A stretch of DNA of 53,239 nucleotides from positions 1 through 53,239 of the forward strand of contig JABISL010000028.1 in NCBI GenBank assembly GCA_018700055.1, written 5' to 3'. The translations under genes were made by a program, and so were the position numbers. Under the pieces are notes generated by a model that was not told the DNA's origin, did not search any database, and was given only the letters and a program-made list of their open reading frames with translations. Shown piece by piece: positions 43,057-52,431 of this stretch. Each line of letters begins with the position of its first letter. The stretch's first letter is position 1. Source of the stretch: a bacterium. Its GTDB lineage: Bacteria > Margulisbacteria > Marinamargulisbacteria > UBA817 > JABISL01.

Positions 43057-44271
43057 TTGATACCACAACTTGTAGTGATGGGGTTGGGGTACATAGGATT
43101 ACCCACTGCAACCTTAATTGCTAGTAAAGGGATATCTGTTCTAGGAGTAGATGTCAGTCAGCGTGTTGTAGATACCCTTAGACAGGGAAAGGCTCATATT
43201 TCTGAGCCCGATCTAGAAGGGTTGATTCGAACAGTTGTTGATAAGAAAACACTGACCGTTAATACGACCCCTCAAGCAGCCGGGATATTTATTATTGCTG
43301 TCCCCACCCCCTTTAAAAAAGATAAAGAGCCCGATCTCAGTTATGTGGAATCAGCGATAGATATGATTGCTCCCCATTTACGTCCAAATGACTTACTGAT
43401 TATTGAGTCTACTTGTCCCGTGGGAACAACAAAGAAAATGAAAGAACGGATTTTATTGGCACGACCGGAACTCGATCAGTCTATATTTATAGCATATTGT
43501 CCCGAGAGAGTGCTTCCTGGAAAAATTCTATATGAACTAGAACATAATGACCGAGTAATCGGTGGCGTTACGGAAGAGGCTACGGAAAAAGCAATTCAAT
43601 TCTATAGACAATTTGTGACAGGACAATTACATGGCACCACGGCTAGAACCGCTGAGATGTGTAAGTTAATAGAGAATGCATATAGAGACTTGAATATTGG
43701 GTTTGCGAATGAGTTATCGATGCTCTGCGATAAAGTGGATATCAATCCAATTGAATTAATTGATTTAGCTAATCTCCACCCGAGGGTAAATATTTTACAA
43801 CCCGGTCCTGGAGTAGGGGGGCATTGTATCGCAGTGGATCCTTGGTTCTTAATTTATGAGTTTCCTGAAGAAACAGAGTTAATGTACAAAGCAAGGCGTG
43901 TTAATCGGTATAAAACGGAATGGGTGATTGATAAGATACAAGAAGCAGCTGCTCAATTTGAGAAGCAACATGGCAGAAAAGCCAAAATTGCATGTCTTGG
44001 ACTAGCTTATAAGCCAGACATTGATGATCTAAGAGAATCCCCTGCAATGGAGATTTCCATGATGCTTCAACATAGAGGTGAAGACGTGGTTGCAGTGGAG
44101 CCGAACATCCAGGAGGCCAAAGTCAAAGACATCTCAATTGTAGCGTTGAACCAAGTGTTAGAGTCAGCAGATCTTTTAGTGCCCTTAGTGTCGCACAATC
44201 AGTTTAAAGGGATTGACTGGAAATCACTCCGAGGAGAGGTTCTCGACTTTTGTGCTGTAACTTCGGTATAA
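43057..44271 (+). CDS. wecC: UDP-N-acetyl-D-mannosamine dehydrogenase
   Basis: Oxidises UDP-ManNAc to UDP-ManNAcA with NAD+, supplying an acidic sugar for surface polysaccharide. It is 404 aa of the UDP-glucose/GDP-mannose dehydrogenase family. The N-terminal Rossmann motif is VMGLGYIGLPTATLIA. The catalytic-cysteine segment is PGPGVGGHCIAVDPWF, and HPRVNILQPGPG before it is specific to WecC rather than UDP-glucose dehydrogenase. The start is TTG at 43057 with AGGG nine bases upstream; the next ATG would cut into the Rossmann motif. The C-terminus overlaps the convergent glycosyltransferase-like gene by 48 bases. The epimerase WecB is not in the window. Confidence 0.9.
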   Translation: MIPQLVVMGLGYIGLPTATLIASKGISVLGVDVSQRVVDTLRQGKAHISEPDLEGLIRTVVDKKTLTVNTTPQAAGIFIIAVPTPFKKDKEPDLSYVESAIDMIAPHLRPNDLLIIESTCPVGTTKKMKERILLARPELDQSIFIAYCPERVLPGKILYELEHNDRVIGGVTEEATEKAIQFYRQFVTGQLHGTTARTAEMCKLIENAYRDLNIGFANELSMLCDKVDINPIELIDLANLHPRVNILQPGPGVGGHCIAVDPWFLIYEFPEETELMYKARRVNRYKTEWVIDKIQEAAAQFEKQHGRKAKIACLGLAYKPDIDDLRESPAMEISMMLQHRGEDVVAVEPNIQEAKVKDISIVALNQVLESADLLVPLVSHNQFKGIDWKSLRGEVLDFCAVTSV

Positions 44272-45573
44272 CTGGTCGATGTTCTTTTTATTTGTCTCAT
44301 AGAACAGGTCAAAGTCTGGATACCAGATAGTTTTTTTGTGATTGAGCTTTTTTAGTGAAAAATTTTGATGGAAATGAGAAGTCGTCGAAGTTTTAGACGT
44401 CCAAGGAAAATAGACCATTCTAATATGGCGAAGAAAAGCCACAATTTTTTGGACTTTAGTTACTTTCCAGCGCCCCTTTTTTTGAGGGAGTTGTCCTTCT
44501 ATATAGGGGCGGAGGTAGGACATAAAACGAATATGGTTCAATCCATCAGAGTAGCCGGTCATCTTACTTATAAGTGCGTCTCTTTGACTTGAAAGTATTT
44601 CAAACTCGGAGATTGGTTGATTTTCTTTTAATTGGGTTAAAGTGACATCCAGAGCCTCTAATGAGTCAGTACAGTAACTACCCTGAGTTAGAGCTGAGTC
44701 AGAGAGAAGGTTTTGTGTTTCACAAAGTGCAATTGAAGGTTTTCCTAATAACCATGCCTCAAGTTGAATAGATGAACGGAAGCACATGATAAGATCGGAA
44801 TTGGTGATGCAGTCTACTATAGAATAGTCCTGATGGATGATTATCACGTTTGGAAGATCTTTAACCTCTTTTGCCTCTAGGGGGAGCTTTCCGCGATCAC
44901 CTGGGTGGCCTTTAATGATAAATTGTATATCCGGATGTTCTCTGACTAGCTTGGATAGTAACTGGCTGACCTTTTCACCTTGGTCTAAAATCTGTCTTCT
45001 TTTTTTATCTCCAAAGATAGAATTAAACCGAGCGGCTTCTATTCGATGGGCATTGAAAGTGTACCCTGCAATGAGTATCCTTTTTTTGTACGGTTTATTT
45101 TGAGGGATTGAGACGAAAGAGGATATTATTTGATACTTATCATGCCCCAAGGATCCACTTACACGTAGCACTGAGCTAAGGTTGGGGAATTTTTTAATAG
45201 CCAATTGATATGCATTATTGGACCATACCGTTTGCATATCAACTAAGACTTGTTGATCTGTATTATGCCCCCAGACCATTTGAGAGATTGCATTCTCTCG
45301 GAAATATCCTTCGCTGGTATGTGAAACGAAGAAAAATCCACTTTTTGATATTAGCTTAGCAATCTTTACATTTATACTCCCACCCATAGTGTTGGACATA
45401 ATGACGATATCGGGCTTCAAACGAATAATGGACCAGAGATCAAAAACACAACAGTAATGAACCTCCCAATCTAGATATTTTTCAAAAAAGTACATTAAAG
45501 GAAAGTCGATTTCAAAATCACGGCCTTGAGTTGCCCACTCTATAAAAAGAACCTTTCGTTTCGGAGTAGCCAT
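44224..45573 (-). CDS. Glycosyltransferase-like surface carbohydrate protein (GT-B fold suspected)
   Basis: 449-aa soluble protein; family not certain. The N-terminal domain (KVLFIEWATQGRDFEIDFPL) and the middle/C-terminal stretch (HPDIQFIIKGHPGDRGKLPL, then VDCITNSDLIMCFRSSIQLE and AWLLGKPSIAL) resemble the capsule/surface-polysaccharide glycosyltransferases with a polysialyltransferase- or CDP-glycerol-like GT-B arrangement. The last about 70 residues are basic. It is the last gene of the nonulosonic acid operon, so it may transfer the CMP-activated sugar made by the preceding genes. It overlaps wecC convergently by 48 bases. Confidence 0.62.
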   Translation of the reverse strand: MATPKRKVLFIEWATQGRDFEIDFPLMYFFEKYLDWEVHYCCVFDLWSIIRLKPDIVIMSNTMGGSINVKIAKLISKSGFFFVSHTSEGYFRENAISQMVWGHNTDQQVLVDMQTVWSNNAYQLAIKKFPNLSSVLRVSGSLGHDKYQIISSFVSIPQNKPYKKRILIAGYTFNAHRIEAARFNSIFGDKKRRQILDQGEKVSQLLSKLVREHPDIQFIIKGHPGDRGKLPLEAKEVKDLPNVIIIHQDYSIVDCITNSDLIMCFRSSIQLEAWLLGKPSIALCETQNLLSDSALTQGSYCTDSLEALDVTLTQLKENQPISEFEILSSQRDALISKMTGYSDGLNHIRFMSYLRPYIEGQLPQKKGRWKVTKVQKIVAFLRHIRMVYFPWTSKTSTTSHFHQNFSLKKLNHKKTIWYPDFDLFYETNKKNIDQLYRSYSTKVENLSSE

Positions 45574-45576
45574 TGA

Positions 45577-46269
45577 TTAGGTCTTTTTATTGGCATACAT
45601 CTCAGCCAAATCAAAGTCGCCTTGAGTATCAATGTCGACAGATCTCGATAGGGGCATTAAATATGAAGTTGTCACAGCGCCATATAAATCGTTGTTCTTC
45701 AAAAATGAATCCACACGTGACCAATAGATTGATCCATTGTCATGTACAACGGCTGGTTTCTCGTGATTTGGGAGATCTCGTAAGTCGGGCCACCGTGCTT
45801 GAATAGCCCCTGTACTACTCAAGTTATAGGCATAAAAGGGAGACTTGGAATACTCACTAACGGACCAGCACGCATCCGAATTGCTTCGGCAGAGCTCTTC
45901 AAATGAGTTTTGGATATCGTTGGCCGTTCTTAGTGGGCTAGTGGCATAGAGACAACATAAATACTCATGCGATAGATCTCTAGAAGATAAGACACTTTTT
46001 ATTACATCATTTACTCTGGCGGTATCGCTCGCAATCTCAACGGGGCGTTGATGAATAGTACACCCCGATGATTTAACAACGGCTGCAATCTCTGGATCCT
46101 CAGTTGAGACGATGACTTCTTGAAAACACCCGGAAGCGATTGCCGATTCCACACTATACAAAATCATAGGTTTACCACAGAAATTGAGAATGTTTTTTCG
46201 GGGTAATCGTTTGGACCCGCCTCTAGCAGGGATAATTGCGATAGCAGAGTTTTTTACTGACGAAGCCAT
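45577..46269 (-). CDS. CMP-nonulosonate cytidylyltransferase (PseF/NeuA family)
   Basis: 230-aa cytidylyltransferase that activates a sialic-acid-like sugar with CTP. The N-terminal motif IIPARGGSKRLPRKNILNFC is diagnostic, followed by KPMILYSVESA and VIVSTEDPEIA. LYATSPLRTANDI and the closing SVDIDTQGDFDLAEMY complete the family pattern. The length and single domain fit PseF or NeuA. The presence of pseG and pseC in the operon favours PseF, but the second synthase gene leaves the substrate open. It overlaps the kinase-like gene by 16 bases and ends three bases before the glycosyltransferase start. Confidence 0.85.
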   Translation of the reverse strand: MASSVKNSAIAIIPARGGSKRLPRKNILNFCGKPMILYSVESAIASGCFQEVIVSTEDPEIAAVVKSSGCTIHQRPVEIASDTARVNDVIKSVLSSRDLSHEYLCCLYATSPLRTANDIQNSFEELCRSNSDACWSVSEYSKSPFYAYNLSSTGAIQARWPDLRDLPNHEKPAVVHDNGSIYWSRVDSFLKNNDLYGAVTTSYLMPLSRSVDIDTQGDFDLAEMYANKKT

Positions 46270-47225
46270 TCAGAGAGTATCCTTGTTTCATTTTGATTAA
46301 TAAACTTAATTATAGAAAAGTGTTTCGGAATTTCAAATAGCCAAGTACTAGACTGATCTTTTTCATATGAGTTAATGATATAGGCAATACGGCATAAAGC
46401 TTCGTACGCACAAAGCTGGATGACGGATTGATAAGCGTCTACGGGTATAGCCTCAATATTTGAATACTCGGCCAAAAACCTTGCCATCACCACCACGGGA
46501 TCCATATTAGATTGATTAATGGCGAACCGATGAGCAGCAAAAGATGCCGAACTAAATTGAGGCACTATACAAAGACTATCTGAATCAAGGATACAGGCTT
46601 CATTATTTTCAGTGAATAAAAGATTATCGGGGTGTAAATCGAGATGTTGAAGCGTCGGTTCGGCCTTTAAGGTGGATTTTATTTGCTCAATAAAGGTCAA
46701 GCAGGCCGGGATTAAATCCTTAAATTGGGAAAGGGAGTCTTGTGACTCAAGAAAGGTGTCATATCGAGCTGTTTCTTGAATTGGCACATAAAGAGACGTG
46801 CGAACAAGGCTAGTAGTACTAGGTTGGGTTTTTAGCCATTTGTCTAGTGTAGCTAACGAAGAGGCGGCTAGGTGCCATTCTCTCTCAGTCCCAGAATAAG
46901 GGGGTGATGTGTAATAGGGTTGGCATGTCCACAAAGTCTCATTTAAGCTCAAAAAAGGGTTGTTTTGGGTGTTTAGGGTATATGAGGGAGTTGAAAGGTT
47001 TTGTAAGTTAGCGGCATGAAATAAACCGATTTTGATTCGAGATTCAGGTGTATCCACTTGTGATTTTATAACCACAGAAGCACGACCTTCGTTGCGAGTG
47101 ACTAATAAGTTTTTGGAGTTTATACCGAGTTTATCCAGTGGGGTAACACTACTTATCTCATCCTGAGAAACCCCAAAGGCATTTAGTGCATAAAGGAGAT
47201 CGTCAGTTATTGGATATGATCCCAT
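46254..47225 (-). CDS. Aminoglycoside/choline-kinase-like phosphotransferase
   Basis: 323-aa protein with the APH/ChoK fold signature: a Brenner-type catalytic loop HLDLHPDNLLF (H-x-D-x-x-x-x-N) near residue 200, and a metal-binding ILDSDSLCIV about 20 residues later. The N-terminal part with VVIKSQVDTPESRIKIGLFH could be the nucleotide-binding lobe. It would phosphorylate a sugar or small alcohol; the substrate is unknown. Within a sugar operon it may act on the product of the NeuB-like or formyltransferase steps, or on a sugar side chain. It overlaps neighbours on both sides by 19 and 16 bases. Confidence 0.72.
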   Translation of the reverse strand: MGSYPITDDLLYALNAFGVSQDEISSVTPLDKLGINSKNLLVTRNEGRASVVIKSQVDTPESRIKIGLFHAANLQNLSTPSYTLNTQNNPFLSLNETLWTCQPYYTSPPYSGTEREWHLAASSLATLDKWLKTQPSTTSLVRTSLYVPIQETARYDTFLESQDSLSQFKDLIPACLTFIEQIKSTLKAEPTLQHLDLHPDNLLFTENNEACILDSDSLCIVPQFSSASFAAHRFAINQSNMDPVVVMARFLAEYSNIEAIPVDAYQSVIQLCAYEALCRIAYIINSYEKDQSSTWLFEIPKHFSIIKFINQNETRILSEWLRQ

Positions 47226-48244
47226 GAAATAAATGACCCCGCAGAAATAGGCGAGGTAACGGTTTTTCCTACTACGGATTCATATTGATCAACAGACAAA
47301 TGTGTTCCGGGTCGTTTAAATGCTAAGTCATTAATTGAAAGAACCTCACCTTTTTGGATGTCTCGAGAAACCTGGATACTTCTACGATGTTGGGCATTTA
47401 CTCTGGAGGACATAATGATTCGAGGGTTTCCTAGAGCGGCCTCAACTTCTCGAATGGAATCCACAAAAGGTTTGAGCTCATCGAGCTCTAATGACATCGT
47501 ATGTTCAACCGCTCGAGTAGATTTGTTCAAGGTTATCGTTTTTTCTAAGAAATTAGCGCCTAATCCAATGGCGGCATAGTTCATAGATGACCCTATGGAA
47601 TGGTCAGAATAAGCTACGGGGAATCCGAATAGAGACTTAATAACAGGAATAGTGCTTAAGTGTATACCCGCTTGAGTAGCAGGATACCCAGAAGGGCAGT
47701 GCATCACGACAACATCGGATACATTGTGCTTTTCACAAATTTGGAGGGCCATTTCAACATCTTCAAATCGTTCCCGAGCATCTAATATCATGGGAAGATT
47801 TTTTTGTGCCATATAATCAATTAGATATCGATGATTGATGTCCGCTTTGGACACCTTGATTGCAGCAGCTCCAATCTCAGATAGTAAATCAACAGTAGAT
47901 TTTCCTGTTGGAGTAGAAATGAACAGTATGCCAAGGTCATCGCAGTAAGCTTTCAATTCACGCCATTCATCAAACGTAAGCTCTCTGCGTTTGAGTGCTT
48001 GGAAGACACTCTCCTCTTGTTTTTTCCCATCAGGCGTCTCAAAGCTGATCATATAGTCGTCGGACATAAGCTCTTCAGTGATACATGTTTGAAATTTAAC
48101 CGCATCGGCACCAGACTCGGCAGCGGCTTTTACCATTTTCTTAGCATCTTCTATACCGGCATGGGTAGCACCTGCCTCAAATGAGATGAAACAGGGGTGC
48201 CCATCGCCTACTTTTTTATCACCGATAGTAACAGTTTTCATCAT
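47207..48244 (-). CDS. NeuB-family nonulosonate synthase, copy 1 (with C-terminal SAF domain)
   Basis: 345-aa aldolase-type synthase that condenses a six-carbon sugar with phosphoenolpyruvate. The TIM-barrel part has ADAVKFQTCITEELM, ELKAYCDDLGILFISTPTGK and VAYSDHSIGSSMNYAAIGLG, then LEKTITLNKSTRAVEHTMSL with the usual E-K and H-S residues. The C-terminal SAF (antifreeze-like) domain reads IQVSRDIQKGEVLSINDLAF, then KRPGTHL. It differs clearly from the second synthase encoded about 3 kb upstream in the operon, so two different nonulosonic acids, or one with a different precursor, are possible. AAGGAG lies before two adjacent ATG codons; the second (48241) has the better spacing. Confidence 0.88.
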   Translation of the reverse strand: MMKTVTIGDKKVGDGHPCFISFEAGATHAGIEDAKKMVKAAAESGADAVKFQTCITEELMSDDYMISFETPDGKKQEESVFQALKRRELTFDEWRELKAYCDDLGILFISTPTGKSTVDLLSEIGAAAIKVSKADINHRYLIDYMAQKNLPMILDARERFEDVEMALQICEKHNVSDVVVMHCPSGYPATQAGIHLSTIPVIKSLFGFPVAYSDHSIGSSMNYAAIGLGANFLEKTITLNKSTRAVEHTMSLELDELKPFVDSIREVEAALGNPRIIMSSRVNAQHRRSIQVSRDIQKGEVLSINDLAFKRPGTHLSVDQYESVVGKTVTSPISAGSFISWDHIQ

Positions 48245-48251
48245 AATCTCC

Positions 48252-48953
48252 TTATTGAATATCTCGGCCTAATATAAAGGCTTCGGCGGCATCAACACCA
48301 ACCGTAGCACCATTCCAGTGTGCTAGATGAGTTACAGCTTTAATTGATCTTGTATGGGGCCACGGCCGCATTTCAACAGAGTATGCTTCAAGTGCAGTTA
48401 TCTTTTTGTCTAAAGTATTTGATATATCAACAAAATAATTTGGTAAGAATCCATTTGAGGAGCCTGGTGGGCGCCATTCAGTACTGGAGGCAATTTGAAA
48501 AAATAAGAGTTTTTTCACTGTGGATCCAGGAAGTGGGCGACAAGCGGTAACTACCGCGTCATGAATTTGATGGTGGTCAATATTTACATCTCCTCGGTGA
48601 TGGCTATAAACGATAGTCGCCTGAGTTTTTTCTACATAGTCCTCTACGATCTTAACGACGTCTAATAAGTCTACCGAGTCCATTCGGTTATCCGGGAAGT
48701 CATGAAGATGGAAGTCCGTTACGCCTAGTGCATCATGTGCTTTCTGTGATGCGATTCTAAGTGCCGCGATATCATCTTCCCTATTATCACGGTCCCGAGT
48801 GACGTCTCGACTGGTCATGCCTTCAGCCAAAATAACAGACGTAACGTTATCGCCCGCAAGAATGTGTTTGGCCATAGTGCCACCAGCACCTAATACCTCA
48901 TCGTCAGGGTGGGCTGATATTACTAATACATTTTGGGGGCTGTTTTTTTTCAT
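48252..48953 (-). CDS. PIG-L/LmbE-family deacetylase
   Basis: 233-aa zinc-dependent N-deacetylase of the PIG-L family. The metal motif HPDDEVLGAGGTMAKH is at about residues 15-30. A further His pair (NIDHHQIHDAVV) and HHRGD provide the remaining ligands. It probably removes an N-acyl group from a UDP-sugar or a nonulosonic acid, opening the site for another acyl group, such as the formyl group suggested by the neighbouring gene. It overlaps the WbqC-like gene by four bases (ATGA). Confidence 0.85.
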   Translation of the reverse strand: MKKNSPQNVLVISAHPDDEVLGAGGTMAKHILAGDNVTSVILAEGMTSRDVTRDRDNREDDIAALRIASQKAHDALGVTDFHLHDFPDNRMDSVDLLDVVKIVEDYVEKTQATIVYSHHRGDVNIDHHQIHDAVVTACRPLPGSTVKKLLFFQIASSTEWRPPGSSNGFLPNYFVDISNTLDKKITALEAYSVEMRPWPHTRSIKAVTHLAHWNGATVGVDAAEAFILGRDIQ

Positions 48954-49636
48954 AGTTGATCCATTAACAATGACTTAAGGTCGTTTCCACAGTTCATCCA
49001 GTAGTCAACAATTCCCATGTTAGGGACAAAGTTACCGTGTATCTGAGTATAAACGGGATGAGTAAAATTTTGAAGTTCTACCTGAATATTATTGTCACTA
49101 AAAAGATCATTATCCAGATAGTCTTGCCCAAGCCCCCCAGGGATATAATATTGGGCATTGTATTGGCTACAAATATTGATTAGTAGGTCATTTTTGGATC
49201 CCTCAACCGGATTGCCAGAGAGACGTATAATTGATGTTTCAATATTAAATTGATCTAACCAAAACAATAGGTGGTCAAAACAAAAGTCAGATAATTTATC
49301 GTGATCTTTGGCATATAACGCTTCGAGTTTTGGATAGGCGTCGTCAAAGTGCGAGGCCTTTTTGTAACTAAAGTAAATAGATTTTAAGTGCTTCTTTTTC
49401 CAAGGGGCTTGGTTGTTTATTAATGTATCTTGCAGCGTCTGGGTCATATGCCCCTTTTGGGTCACAGGTATCGTTAACCAGGTCTCCCCATTGGCCGTGA
49501 GAATCTTGTTCCGGTTGGTATAACTATTCTTTTCGAACTGAACGGTATCCATGAATACATATGTATCACTCTTTAGAATACGATGAAATAGGCCAAGCCA
49601 AGGAAGGTATGCAGGTTGGTGTATAGATAGTTTCAT
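48950..49636 (-). CDS. WbqC-like family protein
   Basis: 228-aa protein that begins MKLSIHQPAYLPWLGLFHRI, then DTYVFMDTVQFEKNSYTNRN, which is the hallmark of the WbqC-like family, seen in O-antigen and capsule clusters. Family members are thought to act on amino sugars (some reports of acylating or glycine-adding activities), but I cannot assign a reaction. It overlaps both neighbours by four bases, so it is part of a coupled operon that alters the sugar. Confidence 0.85.
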   Translation of the reverse strand: MKLSIHQPAYLPWLGLFHRILKSDTYVFMDTVQFEKNSYTNRNKILTANGETWLTIPVTQKGHMTQTLQDTLINNQAPWKKKHLKSIYFSYKKASHFDDAYPKLEALYAKDHDKLSDFCFDHLLFWLDQFNIETSIIRLSGNPVEGSKNDLLINICSQYNAQYYIPGGLGQDYLDNDLFSDNNIQVELQNFTHPVYTQIHGNFVPNMGIVDYWMNCGNDLKSLLMDQL

Positions 49637-50325
49637 AGTTTATATCGCTCGTATGCATTAATTGAAGGGAGAAAGATTTCTAGGTCTTCGGGAAAAGAAG
49701 GTGGTATGTGCGGTGTTATTTGAATATTAAAACGAACCCCATCATGAATAAAGTAAGCCGGGTGACTGGGTTCGCAGGCACGAAGGTGAGGAAGGGCCGA
49801 TGCTATTGTATCTAAAGGAACTATTTCATTGTCTTCTTTTTTTCGACGACGGTTATAGCTGGAAGAACCCACTTGAGGGGTAGTGTCTATTTCGTCGAGA
49901 GTTAAAAGTTTTTGAATGAGTATTAGACTAATTGTTGTGTCCCAAGTACGAAGGTGAGTTGCCGTCATATCAGGTGTGATTTTATAACGGGCGGCCCCTA
50001 CAATCTCTCCCGAATCGACTGAATTTGCGGCTCTTATTCCGGTTAACGTATAGTACTCTTTCTGTTCTGAAAGGGCATAATAAATCGGTGCCCACCCCTT
50101 TCCTTTTGGTAGCTCTGAGGCATGAAATAATATAATGTTAGAATACGAGTCAACATTTGGCACAATAGTTTGATAGTTCCACAATATGACCAAATGATAG
50201 TCCGACGGAGACTCTGGAAAAAACGTACTTGCTTCAATGGCGCAACTTTTTAATAAATCTTGTGCCTCCAGTTCAAAATCGAACGATTCTATAGAATTTA
50301 CGACAAACAATACACTTTGAATCAT
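49633..50325 (-). CDS. Formyltransferase-domain protein
   Basis: 230-aa protein with a region like methionyl-tRNA formyltransferase-type enzymes: IILFHASELPKGKGWAPIYY, then LTGIRAANSVDSGEIVG. This matches the H-S-LP-G-API pattern and D-G-I segment. The catalytic Asn-His-Asp set is only partly visible: the His in FHASELP is kept, and the Asp in VDSGE is present. The first about 70 residues are poorly conserved, and the length is short. It probably adds a formyl group to an amino sugar from N10-formyltetrahydrofolate. ATGA overlaps tie it to pseI and the WbqC-like gene. Confidence 0.72.
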   Translation of the reverse strand: MIQSVLFVVNSIESFDFELEAQDLLKSCAIEASTFFPESPSDYHLVILWNYQTIVPNVDSYSNIILFHASELPKGKGWAPIYYALSEQKEYYTLTGIRAANSVDSGEIVGAARYKITPDMTATHLRTWDTTISLILIQKLLTLDEIDTTPQVGSSSYNRRRKKEDNEIVPLDTIASALPHLRACEPSHPAYFIHDGVRFNIQITPHIPPSFPEDLEIFLPSINAYERYKL

Positions 50326-51371
50326 AGTCGGATTGGATCGCCTTCTTTAAAGTCAAAGTTTGCAGTGGAGCCTATAATGTAATCTATCAAATTTGGCGTT
50401 AATCCTATGCCGTCACTTAAACGTTTCATGCATAAATCAGACTCGGAAATAAGATGTCCTTTGGATATGGGGTTAGCTGCAACGATCAATCGTTGAAAGG
50501 CTTTTTTATTCTCAGACTCCACTTGAGTGGGACGGACCAGACTTGAACCCAGCATTAAATGCGCTTCATTTATAGATTTTATCCAATGAGAGAGCCCTTC
50601 AGGGTTTTCTGAGAACCAATGGTCCGGACCCGGCAAGTCTTGAGAAAGAGTAAAGTGTTTCTCGAAAAAAACAGCCCCTTTTCCAACAGCCAAAGTGGCG
50701 GCAGTAGACCCGAGACTATGGTCTGAGAATCCTAGATGAACCATGGGGAAACTTGCTCGAAAAGAATCTAGTTTTCGGATGTTTATATTTTCAGGCGGAG
50801 TAGGGTATTCGGACGTACAGAGGCATAAAATACAGGGGTATCCATCAAATGCACCAATCGCTTCAAGTGCTTCGTAAGACTCGGATAGGGTAGACATTCC
50901 GCATGAAATTATCATGGGTAATTTTGTGTTTGCATATGTTTTTAGTAAAGGTATATTAGTGAAGTCATCAGAGCCAACTTTGATCGCATCGATCCCAATA
51001 TCCAAAAGTAAACTGAGGTCCCCAGTATTTTGAGGGGTCGATAAAAAAACAATCCCTGTTTTTTGACAGTGTTTCTTTAATTCCCGCCACTCATTTGGAG
51101 AAAACTCATAGCGTTTGAACATAGCCAACATTGATTCTGTTACGGTTTTTCCTTGAGAGTTATATGTAAATTGTTGGTCAGGGTCGGAAATAAATTCTGT
51201 GGCTTTGAAGGTCTGAAATTTAACGGCAGAAGCACCGGCTTTTTGAGCAACCTCTATCATCTCAATGGCTTTATCAAGCGATCCGTTATGGTTAATTCCT
51301 ACCTCTGCAACAATAAAGGGGCTGGAATTTTCTCCGATTTGAAACGATCCGATAGATAATGGTGTACTCAT
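50322..51371 (-). CDS. NeuB-family nonulosonate synthase, copy 2 (PseI/NeuB-like)
   Basis: About 349 aa. The N-terminal SPFIVAEVGINHNGSLDKAI, then GASAVKFQTFKATEFISD is typical of sialic/pseudaminic/legionaminic synthases. The text IVFLSTPQNTGDLSLLLDIG and HLGFSDHSLGSTAATLAVGK continues the barrel, with FEKHFTLSQDLPGPDHWFS. The SAF domain is at the C-terminus (LIVAANPISKGHLISESDLC). Its start overlaps the pseG stop (ATGA), which argues that it uses PseG's product, 6-deoxy-AltdiNAc, as PseI. The EVGINHNG motif is closer to NeuB/LegI than to typical PseI, so this is not certain. A start 11 codons upstream is disfavoured. Confidence 0.86.
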   Translation of the reverse strand: MSTPLSIGSFQIGENSSPFIVAEVGINHNGSLDKAIEMIEVAQKAGASAVKFQTFKATEFISDPDQQFTYNSQGKTVTESMLAMFKRYEFSPNEWRELKKHCQKTGIVFLSTPQNTGDLSLLLDIGIDAIKVGSDDFTNIPLLKTYANTKLPMIISCGMSTLSESYEALEAIGAFDGYPCILCLCTSEYPTPPENINIRKLDSFRASFPMVHLGFSDHSLGSTAATLAVGKGAVFFEKHFTLSQDLPGPDHWFSENPEGLSHWIKSINEAHLMLGSSLVRPTQVESENKKAFQRLIVAANPISKGHLISESDLCMKRLSDGIGLTPNLIDYIIGSTANFDFKEGDPIRL

Positions 51372-52426
51372 AAAAAAACAACCTCTTTTGTGACGCGCCG
51401 ACAACCTAATCCGTCAACCATATTCATGCCATTATCGCGGTACAACTGACGAGTATTTGAGGATAAAAGCTGATCAATACCAGACAATAAAATAGAGACA
51501 TTGATATCAGTAATATGCCCCACATAGTAACATGCTTTAGCCTCATGAACACGCTGTGAGATAGCAATTTGGTCTTCGGATAGAGAGATCGCCAGAGTAG
51601 GAACCCCTAGGCAGCAACGTTCCCACGTCATGCTTCCTCCGGCACCAATACACAAGTCGGCACTTAATAGCAGAGGAACAACATTTTCGACAAAAGGGAT
51701 GACCGCATAATGATGATGTGTTTTTTGAATCCACTCATCGTCAAACGAAGCGCCCAAACCGGCAATTATAGTGATGTTCCAGGAACGCTTGATTTGATTT
51801 AAACTTTGAATAATAAGATCAAGACAAGGACTTGCACCACCACCCAAGATAACGACGACATTTTCGATAGTTTCTTTAACAGGTGTTTTCGGACGACACT
51901 CGGCAAACTCTGGGCGGAGCAATGCATAGGTTGGCCCCAAAAGAAGTTGGGTGTCTGGGCTTACCAAGTCTTCATAACGGGAGTCCATGTCATCATAAAG
52001 ATTTTGATCAAGTAGGGAGGCAACGGTGTGAGGTCTATTGGCTAGATCATCAATACATAATATTGGGATTGATAATTGATCCGTCACATAGGTTTCCCAT
52101 GTGTGGTCTAATCCATAGTGATCAACTAAGCATAATGAAGAATTAGGGGTAAACGAGGCCGCCTTAGAACAGAATTCTTCACCATCAATGACTTGCTCAG
52201 TCTCAATAGGTGTTCTTGAACAGGTATCGTTTGTCATACAGATATGAGTAATGCCAAGGGCTTCGAGCATTAATATCGTAGAGTCAGGATATTGGTTTCC
52301 TATAAAAACAACCTGATACCCTTTTTTTATAAAAACTCTTGATAGTGATGCACATCGATATACATGTCCAAGTCCCAACTCGGAGGAAGCGTTTGCGCGA
52401 ACAATTAGAACGGGTGATTTAGACAC
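51368..52426 (-). CDS. pseG: PseG-like UDP-sugar hydrolase of the pseudaminic acid pathway
   Basis: 352 aa, GT-B fold. It removes UDP from UDP-2,4-diacetamido-2,4,6-trideoxy-L-altrose. The N-terminus VLIVRANASSELGLGHVYRC carries the GLGH-RC motif with the catalytic His. Other signatures: LLDQNLYDDMDSRYEDLVSP, LLGPTYALLRPEF, VVVILGGGASPC and the C-terminal SADLCIGAGGSMTWERCCLG, then VPTLAISLSEDQ. It lies five bases after pseC and overlaps pseI, matching standard pse operon order (pseC-G-I). PseH, an acetyltransferase, is not seen in the window. Confidence 0.9.
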   Translation of the reverse strand: MSKSPVLIVRANASSELGLGHVYRCASLSRVFIKKGYQVVFIGNQYPDSTILMLEALGITHICMTNDTCSRTPIETEQVIDGEEFCSKAASFTPNSSLCLVDHYGLDHTWETYVTDQLSIPILCIDDLANRPHTVASLLDQNLYDDMDSRYEDLVSPDTQLLLGPTYALLRPEFAECRPKTPVKETIENVVVILGGGASPCLDLIIQSLNQIKRSWNITIIAGLGASFDDEWIQKTHHHYAVIPFVENVVPLLLSADLCIGAGGSMTWERCCLGVPTLAISLSEDQIAISQRVHEAKACYYVGHITDINVSILLSGIDQLLSSNTRQLYRDNGMNMVDGLGCRRVTKEVVFL

Positions 52427-52431
52427 TGAGC

